This document shows, piece by piece, positions 7,227-17,400 of a stretch of DNA of 22,146 nucleotides. The stretch spans positions 1-22,146 of the forward strand of contig JAUVYQ010000027.1 of the NCBI GenBank assembly GCA_030603035.1. Direction: 5' to 3'. Positions within the stretch are counted from its first letter, which is position 1. Each line of letters starts with the position of its first letter. This stretch comes from Phycisphaerae bacterium. Its GTDB lineage: Bacteria; Planctomycetota; Phycisphaerae; Sedimentisphaerales; SG8-4. A program made the position numbers and the translations under genes. A model generated the notes under the pieces. The model was given only the letters and a program-made list of their open reading frames with translations. It was not told where the DNA came from and did not search any database.

Positions 7227-7760
7227 ATGAGCAAGTACGTAAAAGAATTACTGCAGGCGGAACTGGAGAAGAAAATTGCCGGCGAAGGTATCAAAGATTT
7301 TTTGGTTGTCAGTACCAGGGGTGTCAGCGGCGTTGACGGAAACCAGATGCGCGGCGAGCTTAAAGAAAAAGGCATCAAATTGTTGGTGGTAAAAAATTCA
7401 CTGTTCAGAAAGGCGCTGCGTAAGCAGCAGATGGAACCAGCAGCGGCTCTGTTCAGCGGTCCCTGTGCTGTTGCTTATGGCGGTGACAGCGTCGTTGACA
7501 TTGCAAAAGAGCTGACCGAGTGGGTCAGAAAGGTCCCGGTGATAGAGATTAAAGGTGCTTTTCTGGATGGCTCGGCTTTAGACGCCGGAGCGGCAGAAGA
7601 ACTGTCGAAGATGCCGACCCGGGCACAGTTGCAGAGCGAAATTGTCACCCTGGCACAGTCGCCCGCGGCAAGATTGGCCGCCACCCTTAGTGCTCCCGCA
7701 GGAATTATCGCAGGTTGTATAAAAGCCATCGCCGAAAGGGCTGAAAAACAGGCAGCATAA
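7227..7760 (+). CDS. rplJ: 50S ribosomal protein L10
   Basis: 177 residues. L10 anchors L7/L12 dimers to 23S rRNA to form the stalk that recruits translational GTPases. The N-terminal RNA-binding domain shows the classic [37 protein letters not shown] and [23 protein letters not shown] follows in the core. The C-terminal helix that binds L12 dimers begins at about residue 150 ([16 protein letters not shown]). Length is normal. The SD is AGAGG (7212-7216). rplL follows after 149 bases. Confidence 0.97.
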   Translation: MSKYVKELLQAELEKKIAGEGIKDFLVVSTRGVSGVDGNQMRGELKEKGIKLLVVKNSLFRKALRKQQMEPAAALFSGPCAVAYGGDSVVDIAKELTEWVRKVPVIEIKGAFLDGSALDAGAAEELSKMPTRAQLQSEIVTLAQSPAARLAATLSAPAGIIAGCIKAIAERAEKQAA

Positions 7761-7909
7761 TAAATGAATAGCCGATAGCGTAGCAGGAAAGGAACTGAAC
7801 GCTTTATTCTAAAAATGTAGATTGCTTGTGTGGTTGTCCCTTTAATGGGTTAAACGAAACTGTGGGGTTCCGGCTACCACCAGGCGTTAGCTAATAGGAG
7901 TCAAAAGAG
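7761..7909 (+). promoter_or_regulatory. structured rplJ-rplL spacer
   Basis: The 149-base gap holds no gene. It starts with TAG-phase words (TAGCCGA at 7769, TAGCGTA at 7776). AACGC (7798-7802) can pair with GCGTT (7884-7888) as an outer stem, enclosing GTGGT (7830-7834) / ACCAC (7876-7880) and CCC-TTTAAT-GGG. The SD AGGAG of rplL lies just outside at 7896-7900. The fold is hand-derived and could be fortuitous. Confidence 0.3.
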
Positions 7910-8380
7910 ATGGCAGAAGAACAAGCGAAGGAAACCAAGGAAGTGAAAGAAACCAAGAAAACAAAAGAAACGCAGGAAGCTAAAGAGACAAAGAAATGGG
8001 GCAGTGAGATTAAGAAGCTTGGCGACAAGATAGCAGGCCTGAAATTGATGCAGGCCAAAGAGCTTGGCGATTATCTCAAGGAAGAATATGGTATTGAGCC
8101 GGCTGCCGGCGGCGCTGTTGTGATGGCAGGCCCCGCTGCACAGGCCGAGGCCGAAGAAGCTGAAGAGAAAACCAGCTTTGATGTAATCCTGAAAGAATTC
8201 GGCGATAAAAAGATTCAGGTTATCAAAGAAGTAAGGGCCCTGACGGGATTGGGATTGAAGGAAGCCAAGGACCTCGTCGACGGCGTTCCCAAGCCGGTCA
8301 AAGAAGGGGTGAGTAAGGAAGATGCCGAAGCCGCCCAGAAGCAGCTTGAAGCTGTGGGTGCAGTCGTTGAATTGAGTTAG
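7910..8380 (+). CDS. rplL: 50S ribosomal protein L7/L12 with Lys/Glu/Thr N-terminal extension
   Basis: 156 residues against about 121-130 for most homologues. L7/L12 dimers form the flexible stalk that recruits and activates EF-Tu, EF-G and IF2. The normal protein starts near residue 30: N-terminal dimerisation domain (about 30-63), Ala/Glu hinge (about 65-86), and C-terminal factor-binding domain with [20 protein letters not shown] and [20 protein letters not shown]. Residues 8-31 are extra, built from a six-residue repeat ([24 protein letters not shown]). AGGAG nine bases before the ATG supports this start, and no alternative ATG lies before residue 44. The extension is very basic and probably unstructured or helical. 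Confidence 0.95.
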   Translation: MAEEQAKETKEVKETKKTKETQEAKETKKWGSEIKKLGDKIAGLKLMQAKELGDYLKEEYGIEPAAGGAVVMAGPAAQAEAEEAEEKTSFDVILKEFGDKKIQVIKEVRALTGLGLKEAKDLVDGVPKPVKEGVSKEDAEAAQKQLEAVGAVVELS

Positions 8381-8442
8381 TTTTTAGTGTTGAGTTTTGA
8401 GTTATAACTAAAAACTGAAAATTAAAAACTCAAAACTAAGTC
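8374..8442 (+). repeat. period-7 quasi-palindrome (TTTTKAG/TAAAAAC) between rplL and rpoB
   Basis: Left units TTTTTAG (8381), TGTTGAG (8388) and TTTTGAG (8395) lead to a central GTTATAAC. Right units TAAAAAC (8409 and 8423) and TCAAAAC (8430) are the complementary word. Both arms keep the 7-base phase, and the first unit covers the rplL stop codon. The fold is a long imperfect AT-rich hairpin. It fills the spacer up to the rpoB SD (GGGAG, 8444-8448). In E. coli this gap holds an attenuator controlling rpoBC, so this hairpin may modulate read-through. Confidence 0.75.
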
Positions 8443-8454
8443 TGGGAGTGTCAG

Positions 8455-11400
8455 ATGGTTTTACAAACCGTTCGCAATTTTGGCAAAGTCCGCGATGCCG
8501 TTAAGATTCCGGACCTGGTAGCGATACAGAAAAGAAGTTACAAGCGCTTTTTGCAAAAAGATGAGGCGCCGACCAGAAGGAAGTGCTTTGGGCTCGAAGC
8601 CCTGTTTCAGGAGATATTCCCTATCGAGAGCTATGACAAGAATATGCATTTGGAATACCTCTACTACGAGCTGGAAAAGCCGCATTATACGCCTATTGAG
8701 TGCCGACAATTACGGCTGACCTATGGCTATCCGTTAAAAATCTTTTGCAGACTGCGCAGCAAGGACGGCGAAGATCTGGCTGAGCAGGCCATATACCTTG
8801 GTGAAATGCCGGTTATGGTAGGCGGCGGGGAGTTTATCATCAACGGGGCCGTGCGGGTTATGGTCAGCCAACTGCACCGAAGCCCGGGCGTTGATTTTCT
8901 TATCGAGAGCAAAGAGGGCGACAGGGTGCTGCACGGCGGCAGAGTCATACCCGAAAGGGGCAGTTGGATAGAGATAAGCGTTACTCGTAAAGACGTTTTG
9001 GTTGTCAAAATTGACCAGTCCAGCAAGATACCGGCAACCATTTTTCTGCGGGCAATAGACCCGGACCACAGCACCACCGAGGAAATCCTGCGTCTCTTTT
9101 ATCCGACAAAGACCGTCCCTGCAAACAAGCTCACACCTACTATGTGGGTAGTGGGGGATATTGTGGACACAGAGACCGGTGAAATCATAGTAGAATCCGG
9201 CGAGCAAATCGGCGACAGAGTCTCTTTGATACAGCAAAGTGATATTGAAAAGAAAACCCCGAAGGAAATCCCGAAAGATCATCCGGTGCGGCGCGACGTT
9301 GAAGATTATATGCACAAGAACCTTCAACTAAAATTTGTCGTGACTGAGAAAAATGGGAAAGGAACCAAGTATTTGGAGAAAATACCTGCGGACTGGTGTG
9401 GATGGACAAGTGACGGAAAGTGCCTGAAAAAGAAGTATCTCGAGGCCCTTGAAACAAAGCTTATTCGTGAGTATCCGGCACCTGACGCTCCAGCTGACAT
9501 TCCCCCGCGTCCCAAGTTTAATGCGAGTCCTCGAAACGAGAAGGAGGCGGAGAAGGCACAGAAGAAAATGAACGAGGATTGGGATGAACAACTGCAATTG
9601 CTCTTCGACAAGTGCAAAAAGGAAATAGACGGTGACAAAAGCCAGAAAGGTTGGCGTTCGATCGACAAACTGGAAAACGTGCCTCAAGAGCAGGGCGTCT
9701 ATTTCTACCAGGACCACAAAAGGGGCGTACAACACGGCTATATAGGACTTGCAGGGGCAGGAAAAGACAAGCCGGAGGGAATGGACGAGAGGGAGAGAAA
9801 AGATAAGCTGAGGTCGAGGCTTCGCAGACACCTCAGGTGGGATGTCAAACCCAGCCGGTCCTATCCGGTGGATAATCTTCTTTACAACATTGCGAAAGAC
9901 CTGGGTCTTGAAAAGGAGTTGCGTGAAGCAACTCGTAAAGTGCGTAGCGAAACGGGGACGGAGACGGGCGTCGAAGTTATCGAGAAGGTTCGAGACCCGA
10001 TTATTTTGAACACGCTTGCGGAGGATGATTGCCCGAGCTACGAACAGGCGTTGTTGAAGTTTTATATGAGATTAAGGCCCGGCAATCCGCCCAGTAAAGA
10101 GAAGGCAAAAACCTTCTTTAAGGAGAAATTTTCTGATTCGAACCGCTATCGTCTGGGCAAGGTCGGCAGATTCAGATTGAATCGCAAGTTCGGGCAGGCG
10201 GTCGACGAAAATGAGATGACGCTTCGGCCTGAAGATTTCCTCAACACAATGAAATACATAGTGGCCCTGCGCGACAACAAGGGAGAGATTGACGATATCG
10301 ACCATCTGGGCAACAGACGCCTGCGAACAATCGAGGAGCTGGCATCCGATGAAATCAGGAAAGGGCTGCTGAAGCTTCGCAAAACCGTTCAGGAACGAAT
10401 GAGTATGAGAAGAGACGTTGAGGAGGCGGTGCGCATCGCTGACTTGGTAAATTCCAAGAGCGTATCGAGCAGTATCAACTATTTCTTCGGTCGCGGGGAG
10501 TTGAGCCAGGTTGTTGACCAGACGAACGCTTTAAGCCAGCTGACCCACGAAAGGCGTCTGTCTGCTCTTGGCCCCGGCGGTTTGAACAGAAGGCGGGCGG
10601 GCTTTGAAGTTCGCGATGTTCATATCAGCCATTACGGCAGAATCTGTCCGATTGAAACACCCGAAGGAACGAATATCGGCTTGATTGCCTCACTGGCGGT
10701 ATTTGCAACGATTGACGAATACGGTTTTCTACTTACGCCCTATCGAAAGGTCGAAAATGGTAAAGCCACAGACAAGGTTGATTATTTGCGGGCCGATGAA
10801 GATATGAAGTCTGTAATTGCAGCCCCGAACACATTCGACCAGAAGACAAATAAAATTCAGAAGGGGATGGTGCTGGCTATGAAACACGGGGAGTTAGCTC
10901 AGGTTGCCAGCCAGGATGTTAACTATGTTGATGTTTCAGCAAAACAGATTGTGGGCATTTCAGCTTCGCTCATCCCGTTCCTCGAGCACGATGACGCAAA
11001 CCGAGCTTTGATGGGTTCGAATATGCAGCGACAGGCAGTCCCGCTGCTAAAGACGGAAGCGCCTCTGGTTGGTACCGGTATGGAAAGATTGGTCGGTGAA
11101 AACTCAAGTATGGTCCGCCGTGCCAAGAGCAGCGGCGTCGTTACCGCAGTGGACGCAACCAGGATAGTCCTGGACCACACCGATGAATATAAGCTTCGCA
11201 AATTTGAGGGGCTCAATGAAAGAACCTGCCTTAATCAAAAGCCAATGGTCAAGCTCGGCGAAAAGGTTGAGAAAGACCAGATCATAGCAGACGGCGGGGG
11301 AACCGCTAATGGCGTGTTGGCCCTCGGTAAAAATGTCCTTGTGGGTTTTGTTTCTTTTGACGGCTTTAACTTTGAGGATGCGATTATTGTCAGCGAAAAA

Positions 11401-12930
11401 CTCTGCAAAAACGATAGCTTTACGAGCATCCACATCGACGAATTTACAGCCGAGGTTCGCGAGACCCGCCTCGGCAAGGAGGAATTTACCCGTGATATTC
11501 CCAATGTCAGCGAAAAGGCGCTGCGAAACCTTGATGAATACGGTGTAGTCCGCGAAGGAACGAGAGTATGCTCCGGCGATATTCTGGTGGGCAAGGTGGT
11601 GCCCAAGAGCAAGACCGAGCTGACGCCTGAGGAAAAACTGCTGCACGCCATATTCGGCAGGGCCGGCGAAGATGTCAAAAATGACTCACTCGAGCTGCCC
11701 AGCGGATATGAGGGAGTGGTAATAAAAACGGAACGATTCACCAGACGCGGCGCAGGCAGCGAAGAAGAGAAGAAAGCCCTGAAGGCCCAGATAAAACAGT
11801 ATGGAAAAGAGATGCGGGCCAAAGAATGTCTGGTACTCAAGCAAATGATAGAAGCTATCCAAAAGAAGCTCGAGGTTAACATCGTCGATCCGTCCACACA
11901 TCAGAAAGTCGGTGCCAGTACTGATGATGAGGTTATTTATGAGCAGATAGAAAACTTTAATATCAAGTGGGTCAGACCCGCCTCGCTTCGGGACGATGCG
12001 CAGAAAATCGTGGATAAATTCTGGGCCAAGATTACTGAAATTCAAGAAGAAAAGGAACACAGGATTGAGAGTTTGAAACACGGCGACGAGCTGCCAAGCG
12101 GCGTGCTGCAAATGGTAAAGGTTTACGTTGCGATTAAAAGGGCGTTGTCAATCGGCGATAAAATAGCCGGACGCCACGGCAACAAGGGTGTTATCGCCAA
12201 GATTATGCCCGAAGAGGATATGCCGTTTCTCGAAGATGGCACGAGTCTCGACATATTGCTGAATCCTCTCGGCGTGCCGAGCCGGATGAATGTCGGCCAG
12301 ATTCTGGAAACCCATCTTGGCTGGGTCGCAAAGGTGCTGGGCTTTAACGCCATTACGCCCGTTTTCGATGGTGCCACCGAAGATGACATCTATAAATTGA
12401 CCGCCGAAGCAAACGCGCTTATGAGTGAGCGAAAGGCCGAGCTTGAAGAGAATAAGCAAGTCCCGGCCGATGGTGAGTTTTTTGTGAATATTCCGCCAAC
12501 CCTGAAGACTCAGTTGTACGACGGCAGGACAGGCGAGCCGTTCGACCAGACCGCAACCATCGGATACATCTATATGATGAAACTGCATCATCTTGTTGAT
12601 GACAAGATTCACGCCAGAGCAACCGGGCCGTATAGTCTGATTACACAGCAGCCGTTGGGCGGCAAGGCCAGAACCGGCGGACAAAGGTTCGGTGAAATGG
12701 AAGTTTGGGCCCTCGAAGGCTATGGGGCCGCTTATACACTCCAGGAAATGCTGACGGTCAAAAGCGATGATGTTGAAGGCAGAACAAAAATCTATGAATC
12801 AATGGTCAAGGGACAAAACATCCTCGAAGCGGGCACACCGCTGTCCTTTGACGTATTGTGTAATGAATTAAGGGGATTGGGGTTGAATATTCAGCTTGAA
12901 AAGAAACGGCTTGGAGGCAGCGCTTTGTAG
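8455..12930 (+). CDS. rpoB: RNA polymerase subunit beta with in-frame GIY-YIG-like insert
   Basis: 1491 residues; without the insert it would be about 1250. RpoB forms one half of the RNA polymerase catalytic cleft. Conserved blocks are all present: [15 protein letters not shown] and RSPGVDF near the N-terminus, [16 protein letters not shown], the rifampicin region [63 protein letters not shown], and the C-terminal [20 protein letters not shown]. The Asp, His and Ser positions tied to rifampicin sensitivity are retained; the neighbouring Phe-Met pair is Val-Val. Residues about 267-505 are extra and described separately. GGGAG lies six bases before the ATG. Confidence 0.97.
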   Translation: MVLQTVRNFGKVRDAVKIPDLVAIQKRSYKRFLQKDEAPTRRKCFGLEALFQEIFPIESYDKNMHLEYLYYELEKPHYTPIECRQLRLTYGYPLKIFCRLRSKDGEDLAEQAIYLGEMPVMVGGGEFIINGAVRVMVSQLHRSPGVDFLIESKEGDRVLHGGRVIPERGSWIEISVTRKDVLVVKIDQSSKIPATIFLRAIDPDHSTTEEILRLFYPTKTVPANKLTPTMWVVGDIVDTETGEIIVESGEQIGDRVSLIQQSDIEKKTPKEIPKDHPVRRDVEDYMHKNLQLKFVVTEKNGKGTKYLEKIPADWCGWTSDGKCLKKKYLEALETKLIREYPAPDAPADIPPRPKFNASPRNEKEAEKAQKKMNEDWDEQLQLLFDKCKKEIDGDKSQKGWRSIDKLENVPQEQGVYFYQDHKRGVQHGYIGLAGAGKDKPEGMDERERKDKLRSRLRRHLRWDVKPSRSYPVDNLLYNIAKDLGLEKELREATRKVRSETGTETGVEVIEKVRDPIILNTLAEDDCPSYEQALLKFYMRLRPGNPPSKEKAKTFFKEKFSDSNRYRLGKVGRFRLNRKFGQAVDENEMTLRPEDFLNTMKYIVALRDNKGEIDDIDHLGNRRLRTIEELASDEIRKGLLKLRKTVQERMSMRRDVEEAVRIADLVNSKSVSSSINYFFGRGELSQVVDQTNALSQLTHERRLSALGPGGLNRRRAGFEVRDVHISHYGRICPIETPEGTNIGLIASLAVFATIDEYGFLLTPYRKVENGKATDKVDYLRADEDMKSVIAAPNTFDQKTNKIQKGMVLAMKHGELAQVASQDVNYVDVSAKQIVGISASLIPFLEHDDANRALMGSNMQRQAVPLLKTEAPLVGTGMERLVGENSSMVRRAKSSGVVTAVDATRIVLDHTDEYKLRKFEGLNERTCLNQKPMVKLGEKVEKDQIIADGGGTANGVLALGKNVLVGFVSFDGFNFEDAIIVSEKLCKNDSFTSIHIDEFTAEVRETRLGKEEFTRDIPNVSEKALRNLDEYGVVREGTRVCSGDILVGKVVPKSKTELTPEEKLLHAIFGRAGEDVKNDSLELPSGYEGVVIKTERFTRRGAGSEEEKKALKAQIKQYGKEMRAKECLVLKQMIEAIQKKLEVNIVDPSTHQKVGASTDDEVIYEQIENFNIKWVRPASLRDDAQKIVDKFWAKITEIQEEKEHRIESLKHGDELPSGVLQMVKVYVAIKRALSIGDKIAGRHGNKGVIAKIMPEEDMPFLEDGTSLDILLNPLGVPSRMNVGQILETHLGWVAKVLGFNAITPVFDGATEDDIYKLTAEANALMSERKAELEENKQVPADGEFFVNIPPTLKTQLYDGRTGEPFDQTATIGYIYMMKLHHLVDDKIHARATGPYSLITQQPLGGKARTGGQRFGEMEVWALEGYGAAYTLQEMLTVKSDDVEGRTKIYESMVKGQNILEAGTPLSFDVLCNELRGLGLNIQLEKKRLGGSAL
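9253..9969 (+). other. GIY-YIG-like domain inserted in RpoB, halves in swapped order
   Basis: About 239 residues lie between the end of [11 protein letters not shown] and the start of [14 protein letters not shown], a point in the beta lobe where homologues are contiguous or variable. Second half: GVY (414-416), GYIG (428-431) and [10 protein letters not shown] (452-461), the beta1-beta2-alpha1 signature of GIY-YIG/UvrC-N domains. First half: LKFVVTE (292-298), [13 protein letters not shown] (328-340) and PRPKFN (351-356), which read like the later part of the same fold, with catalytic-type Glu at 333 and Asn at 356. Tyr416, Tyr429 and Arg455 would complete the site. The order is therefore permuted. 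A charged linker (about 357-405) joins the halves. No intein splice motifs are present. Activity is unknown. Confidence 0.7.
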
Positions 12931-12985
12931 CTATAAAGCCCCAGGCGAGATGCGATACAGGAAAGTATTACAGGAGATCAAAGAG

Positions 12986-14362
12986 ATGGGTAGGCATATT
13001 TACAGCCGTCGAGATTTCTTAAAGATTGCCGGAGCAACCTCCGCCTCAGTAGCTTTTGGTGTACCTGCTGAGTCTGCAAAACGGTTAAATACACCTCAAG
13101 GCGATTTGCCCGTGCCCTCGCCTCAACAGGCTGCATGGCAGGACATGGAACTGGGGATGTTTTTCCACTTCGATATTCCAATTTATAAGCCAGGTTGGAA
13201 ATGGAGATCGTGGAAGGATTTACCCAGTCCTGATCTTTATAATCCTGCGAAACTTGATACGGACCAGTGGATGGAAGCGGCTAAAGCTATGGGGGCCAAA
13301 TATGCGGTGTTTGTTGCCAAACATTGCAGTGGTTTTCTTCAGTGGCAAAGCGATCTTTACCCGTATGGCGTAAAGCAGTCTTCATGGCGCGGGGGCAAAG
13401 GAGATGTAGTAAAGGATTTCGTGGAATCGTGTCACAAATATGGAATTAAGCCGGGAATTTATGCATCGGTGGCTGCTAATGGATATCTTGAGGTGAACAA
13501 TCCTGGGCTGGTCAATCGTGGCAAAGGGAGTGACCCTGCCAAGCAAAATGAATACAAGAGAATCTGTGAACAGATGCTTACCGAGCTATGGAGTCGATAC
13601 GGCCAGTTGTTTGAGATATGGTTTGATGGAGGAGCATTGCCTCCCGAAAAGGGTGGTCCTGATTTGGTGCCTATACTGAATAAGTATCAGCCCAATGCCA
13701 TTGTACTCCAAGGACCGGCAGCGACGATACGCTGGATCGGCAATGAAAGGGGGGTAGCCAGCTATCCATGCTGGTCTACCGCGCCCCACAAACGTGACTA
13801 CTATGGGCCTGGTGAGCCCGATGGCCGGTTCTGGCTACCAGCCGAGTGTGATGTGCCGGTGCGCAATCACGACTGGTTCTGGAAGCCGAACAGTGCACAC
13901 AAGCTATACTCTTTGGAGCAGTTGATGGATATGTACTATCGGTCTGTGGGGCGAAATTGCAATCTGCTCTTAAATGCCAACCCCAACCCCGATGGGCTGA
14001 TTCCGGAGCCGGACTCTCAACGTTATATCGAGTTTGGCAGGGAAATCCGAAGACGGTTCAGCAAGCCAGTTGCAAAGACCAGCGGCAAAGGCAGTGTGAT
14101 AGAATTGAAACTGAACAGGCCCTCGAAAATCAACCACGTTATAGTCATGGAGGATATAACCGGAGGGCATCGCGTTCACAAGTATGCTGTTGAAGGTCTT
14201 GTTGGTGGTGACAAATGGCAGAAGATATATGACGGTATTTCGATCGGCCATAAACATATTCAGAAGTTCAACGCCATCGAGGTTGCGAAAATACGCCTGC
14301 TTGTAACAGAATCCGTCAGGACGCCTTTGATACGCCAACTGTCTGTTTATAACGTCGGCTAA
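12986..14362 (+). CDS. Tat-exported GH29-type alpha-L-fucosidase
   Basis: 458 residues from the ATG at 12986 (AGGAG nine bases upstream). The frame also opens earlier, inside rpoB, but this start gives a Tat signal, SRRDFLKIAG, with twin Arg at 8-9. GH29 enzymes release L-fucose from glycans. Family landmarks are LGMFFHFDIPIY, AVFVAKHCSGFLQW (the usual KHHDGF motif with Cys-Ser for His-Asp), YGIKPGIYAS, and LWSRYGQLFEIWFDGG with the predicted nucleophile D214. NCNLLLNANPNPDGLIPEPD closes the catalytic domain. Residues about 366-458 look like a discoidin/F5-8C-type beta-sandwich (RVHKYAVEGLVGGDKWQKI). Acid/base identity is unclear. It sits 55 bases after rpoB and 50 before rpoC, in the same direction, with no visible terminator or promoter. 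Confidence 0.88.
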   Translation: MGRHIYSRRDFLKIAGATSASVAFGVPAESAKRLNTPQGDLPVPSPQQAAWQDMELGMFFHFDIPIYKPGWKWRSWKDLPSPDLYNPAKLDTDQWMEAAKAMGAKYAVFVAKHCSGFLQWQSDLYPYGVKQSSWRGGKGDVVKDFVESCHKYGIKPGIYASVAANGYLEVNNPGLVNRGKGSDPAKQNEYKRICEQMLTELWSRYGQLFEIWFDGGALPPEKGGPDLVPILNKYQPNAIVLQGPAATIRWIGNERGVASYPCWSTAPHKRDYYGPGEPDGRFWLPAECDVPVRNHDWFWKPNSAHKLYSLEQLMDMYYRSVGRNCNLLLNANPNPDGLIPEPDSQRYIEFGREIRRRFSKPVAKTSGKGSVIELKLNRPSKINHVIVMEDITGGHRVHKYAVEGLVGGDKWQKIYDGISIGHKHIQKFNAIEVAKIRLLVTESVRTPLIRQLSVYNVG

Positions 14363-14412
14363 ACGCAGACATAATTAAGAAATAAGCAGATTTTTATCGT
14401 AGGAGGCCTTAA

Positions 14413-17400
14413 ATGTTAGAAAATATTTACGACCGCATTAATGATTACGGTTCGGTCAAGATTTCATTGGCCAGCCCCAATGATATTCGCAGCTGGTCTT
14501 TTGGCGAAGTGCGCAAGCCCGAGACCATTAACTACCGTACTTATCGGCCGGAGAAGGACGGCTTATTCTGTGAGCGAATCTTCGGGCCGGAGAGGGACTG
14601 GGAATGTGCTTGCGGCAAATATAAAGGCACCAAGTTCAAGGGGATAATTTGCGACCGCTGTGGAGTCAAGGTTACACATAGTCGCGTCCGCCGCAAGCGA
14701 ATGGGACATATCAATCTTGCAGCACCGGTAGTGCACATATGGTTTTACAAGGCCATACCAAATCGTCTTGGTACGCTTCTGGCAATGAAAAGTGCAGACC
14801 TGGAGAAAATAATTTATTTCCAGGATTACGTTGTTACTGACCCGGGCCAAAGCCCCTTGAAGGCCGGTCAACTGCTTAGTGAAGAAGAATTGCGTGAGGC
14901 CTCGAACAAATACGGCAATGCGTTTAAGGCTTCAATGGGCGCCGAAGCCATCAAGGCACTGTTGGCAAATCTTGACGTGCAGGCCTTGAGCAATGAGCTA
15001 AGGCTGGCTGTAACCGAGACCAGCAGTAAGCAGAAGATAAAAGATCTCACCAAACGTCTCAAGACCGTTAACGAAATTAAGAACAGCAGTAACAAGCCCG
15101 AGTGGATAGTGCTTGAAGTTGTTCCTGTTATCCCGCCTGATTTGCGTCCTCTGGTCCTTCTCGAAAGGGGCAATTTCGCAACGAGCGATTTGAATGACCT
15201 TTACCGGCGAATTATCAATCGTAACAACCGGTTAAAAAAATTGATGGACCTTAATGCACCAGAAGTGATTATCCGTAATGAGAAAAGAATGCTTCAGCAG
15301 GCGGTCGATTCACTGCTTGACAACGGTCGCTGCCGCAGGCCGGTCCTCGGCAGTAATAATCGGCCTCTAAAGTCCCTGGCCGATATGATTAAGGGCAAGC
15401 AGGGCCGATTCCGTGAGAACCTGCTCGGCAAGCGTGTGGATTACTCAGCTCGTTCGGTAATTGTAGTAGGACCTAATCTGAAACTCTATCAATGCGGCCT
15501 GCCGAAGAAAATAGCGCTGGAGTTGTATCAGCCTTTCATTATTCGCAAACTTAAGCAACACGGCCTTGCCGACACGATTAAAAGTGCCAAGAGAATGATT
15601 GAGAGACGTGAAATGGGAGTCTGGGACGTCCTGGAAGAAGTGATTCATCAGCATCCTGTTTTGCTCAACCGTGCCCCTACCCTTCATCGAATGGGCATTC
15701 AGGCCTTCGAGCCGGTCCTCGTCGAAGGCAACGCCATTATGCTTCACCCGTTGGCCTGCAAGGGATTCAATGCCGACTTTGACGGCGACCAGATGGCGGT
15801 GCATTTGCCGCTGAGTATTGAAGCCCAGGCCGAGACGCATATCTTAATGATGACCACCGCCAATATTTTTTCGCCGGCCAACGGCTTGCCAATGGTCGGA
15901 CCATCTCAGGATATGGTCATGGGCAACTATTATTTGACCAGTATCGAAGCGGATAGCGAAAAGCGAGAAGATGAGGAGAAAGACTTTTACGCTATATCCG
16001 TATTCAGGGACGCTTTCGAGGCAATGATGGCCTACGAAATGGGCAAAATCAGTCTGCACGAAAGGATTAAAGTGCAGATTGAGGAGGGAAGAAAGGTTGT
16101 TACCGAAGACAGTCCGACACCGGAGATTGGTGCTGGACGAGTAATTGAGACAACGGTGGGCAGATGCATATTCAACGATATACTCCCGAGTGGGGTCGGG
16201 ATGCCGTTTTACAATATGATAATGTCTCAGAAGAAGTTGAGCCAGGTAATCAGTGACTGTTTCGAATTCGCAGGTTCAGCCGAAACGGTGGACCTGCTTG
16301 ATAGAATAAAGGATTTGGGCTTCAAGTATGTTACACTTGGTGGTTTGAGCTTTGGCATTACGGACTTGAAAATACCGGCAAGGAAGCCGGAGATTATCGA
16401 GGAGACGGAAAAGAAGGTCAGCAAAATCCATAAGAACTACGAAGCCGGTGTCTTGACCGAGGGCGAAAGGTATAATCAGGTTATTGATGCCTGGACGAAT
16501 GCCCGCGTGGCGGTTACCAACGAAATGATGCGCAGCCTTAAAGAAGATACTACTGAGGAAGGCAAGCCATATCTGAACCCGATATATCTTATGACCGATT
16601 CCGGTGCCAGAGGCAGTGTCGACCAGATTCAGCAGCTTGCAGGGATGCGAGCGCTAATGGCTAAGCCCAGCGGAGAGATTATCGAAACACCGATTAAATC
16701 AAACTTCCGCGAGGGTATGACCGTTCTTGAGTACTTTAGCTCTACGCACGGCGCGCGTAAGGGACTCGCTGATACTGCCTTAAAGACAGCCAATTCCGGC
16801 TATCTTACACGCAAGCTTATCGATGTGGCCCAGAATGTAATTATCATCGACCGCGACTGCGGAACCTTACAGGGAATTACCAAAAGCATAGTCAGCAGAG
16901 GCGAGCAGATTGATGTGCCGTTTTCTCAACTTATTATCGGCAGAACCGCCAGAGATAATATTCGTAACCCAATCACCGACGAAATGATTATTCGTGAGAA
17001 CCAGGTTATTACCCCGGAGGCAGCAGCCGACATTGAAGCGCTGGGGCTTGATGCCATCAGAGTCAGAAGCCCGCTGACCTGTGACAGTCCGTTTGGTATT
17101 TGTGCCAAGTGTTATGGCTGGGATATGAGTACCGCCAAGTTGGTCGAGGAAGGGTCGGCAGTCGGCATTATCGCTGCACAGTCAATCGGTGAGCCAGGCA
17201 CGCAGTTGACTCTGCGAACGTTCCATACCGGAGGCGTCGCTTTAAGAGCCATTCTTGAGAGTGATCAGTGGGCTAACGCTAAAGGGAAAGTTGAGTACCG
17301 GAATTTGAATGTTGTTGAGGACCCAACGGAGTCCGCTGAGTCTTTTACTTGGGAAGGGGACAAATACCGTAAGGATATTATCCCCCAAGCGGAAGATAGT

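Noticed and set aside
9253..9969. Intein or intron as explanation for the RpoB insert
   Set aside because: There is no Cys/Ser at the left border with intein block motifs and no His-Asn followed by Cys/Ser/Thr at the right border. The insert is in frame without stops, so a group I intron is not needed either.
10500..10600. Natural rifampicin resistance from RpoB
   Set aside because: The main resistance positions (Asp, His and Ser of the cluster) are the sensitive residues. Val-Val in place of Phe-Met alone is not sufficient evidence.
12896..12985. Longer fucosidase start overlapping the end of rpoB
   Set aside because: It would place 30 residues before the Tat signal. The ATG at 12986 has its own AGGAG and a proper twin-Arg N-terminus.
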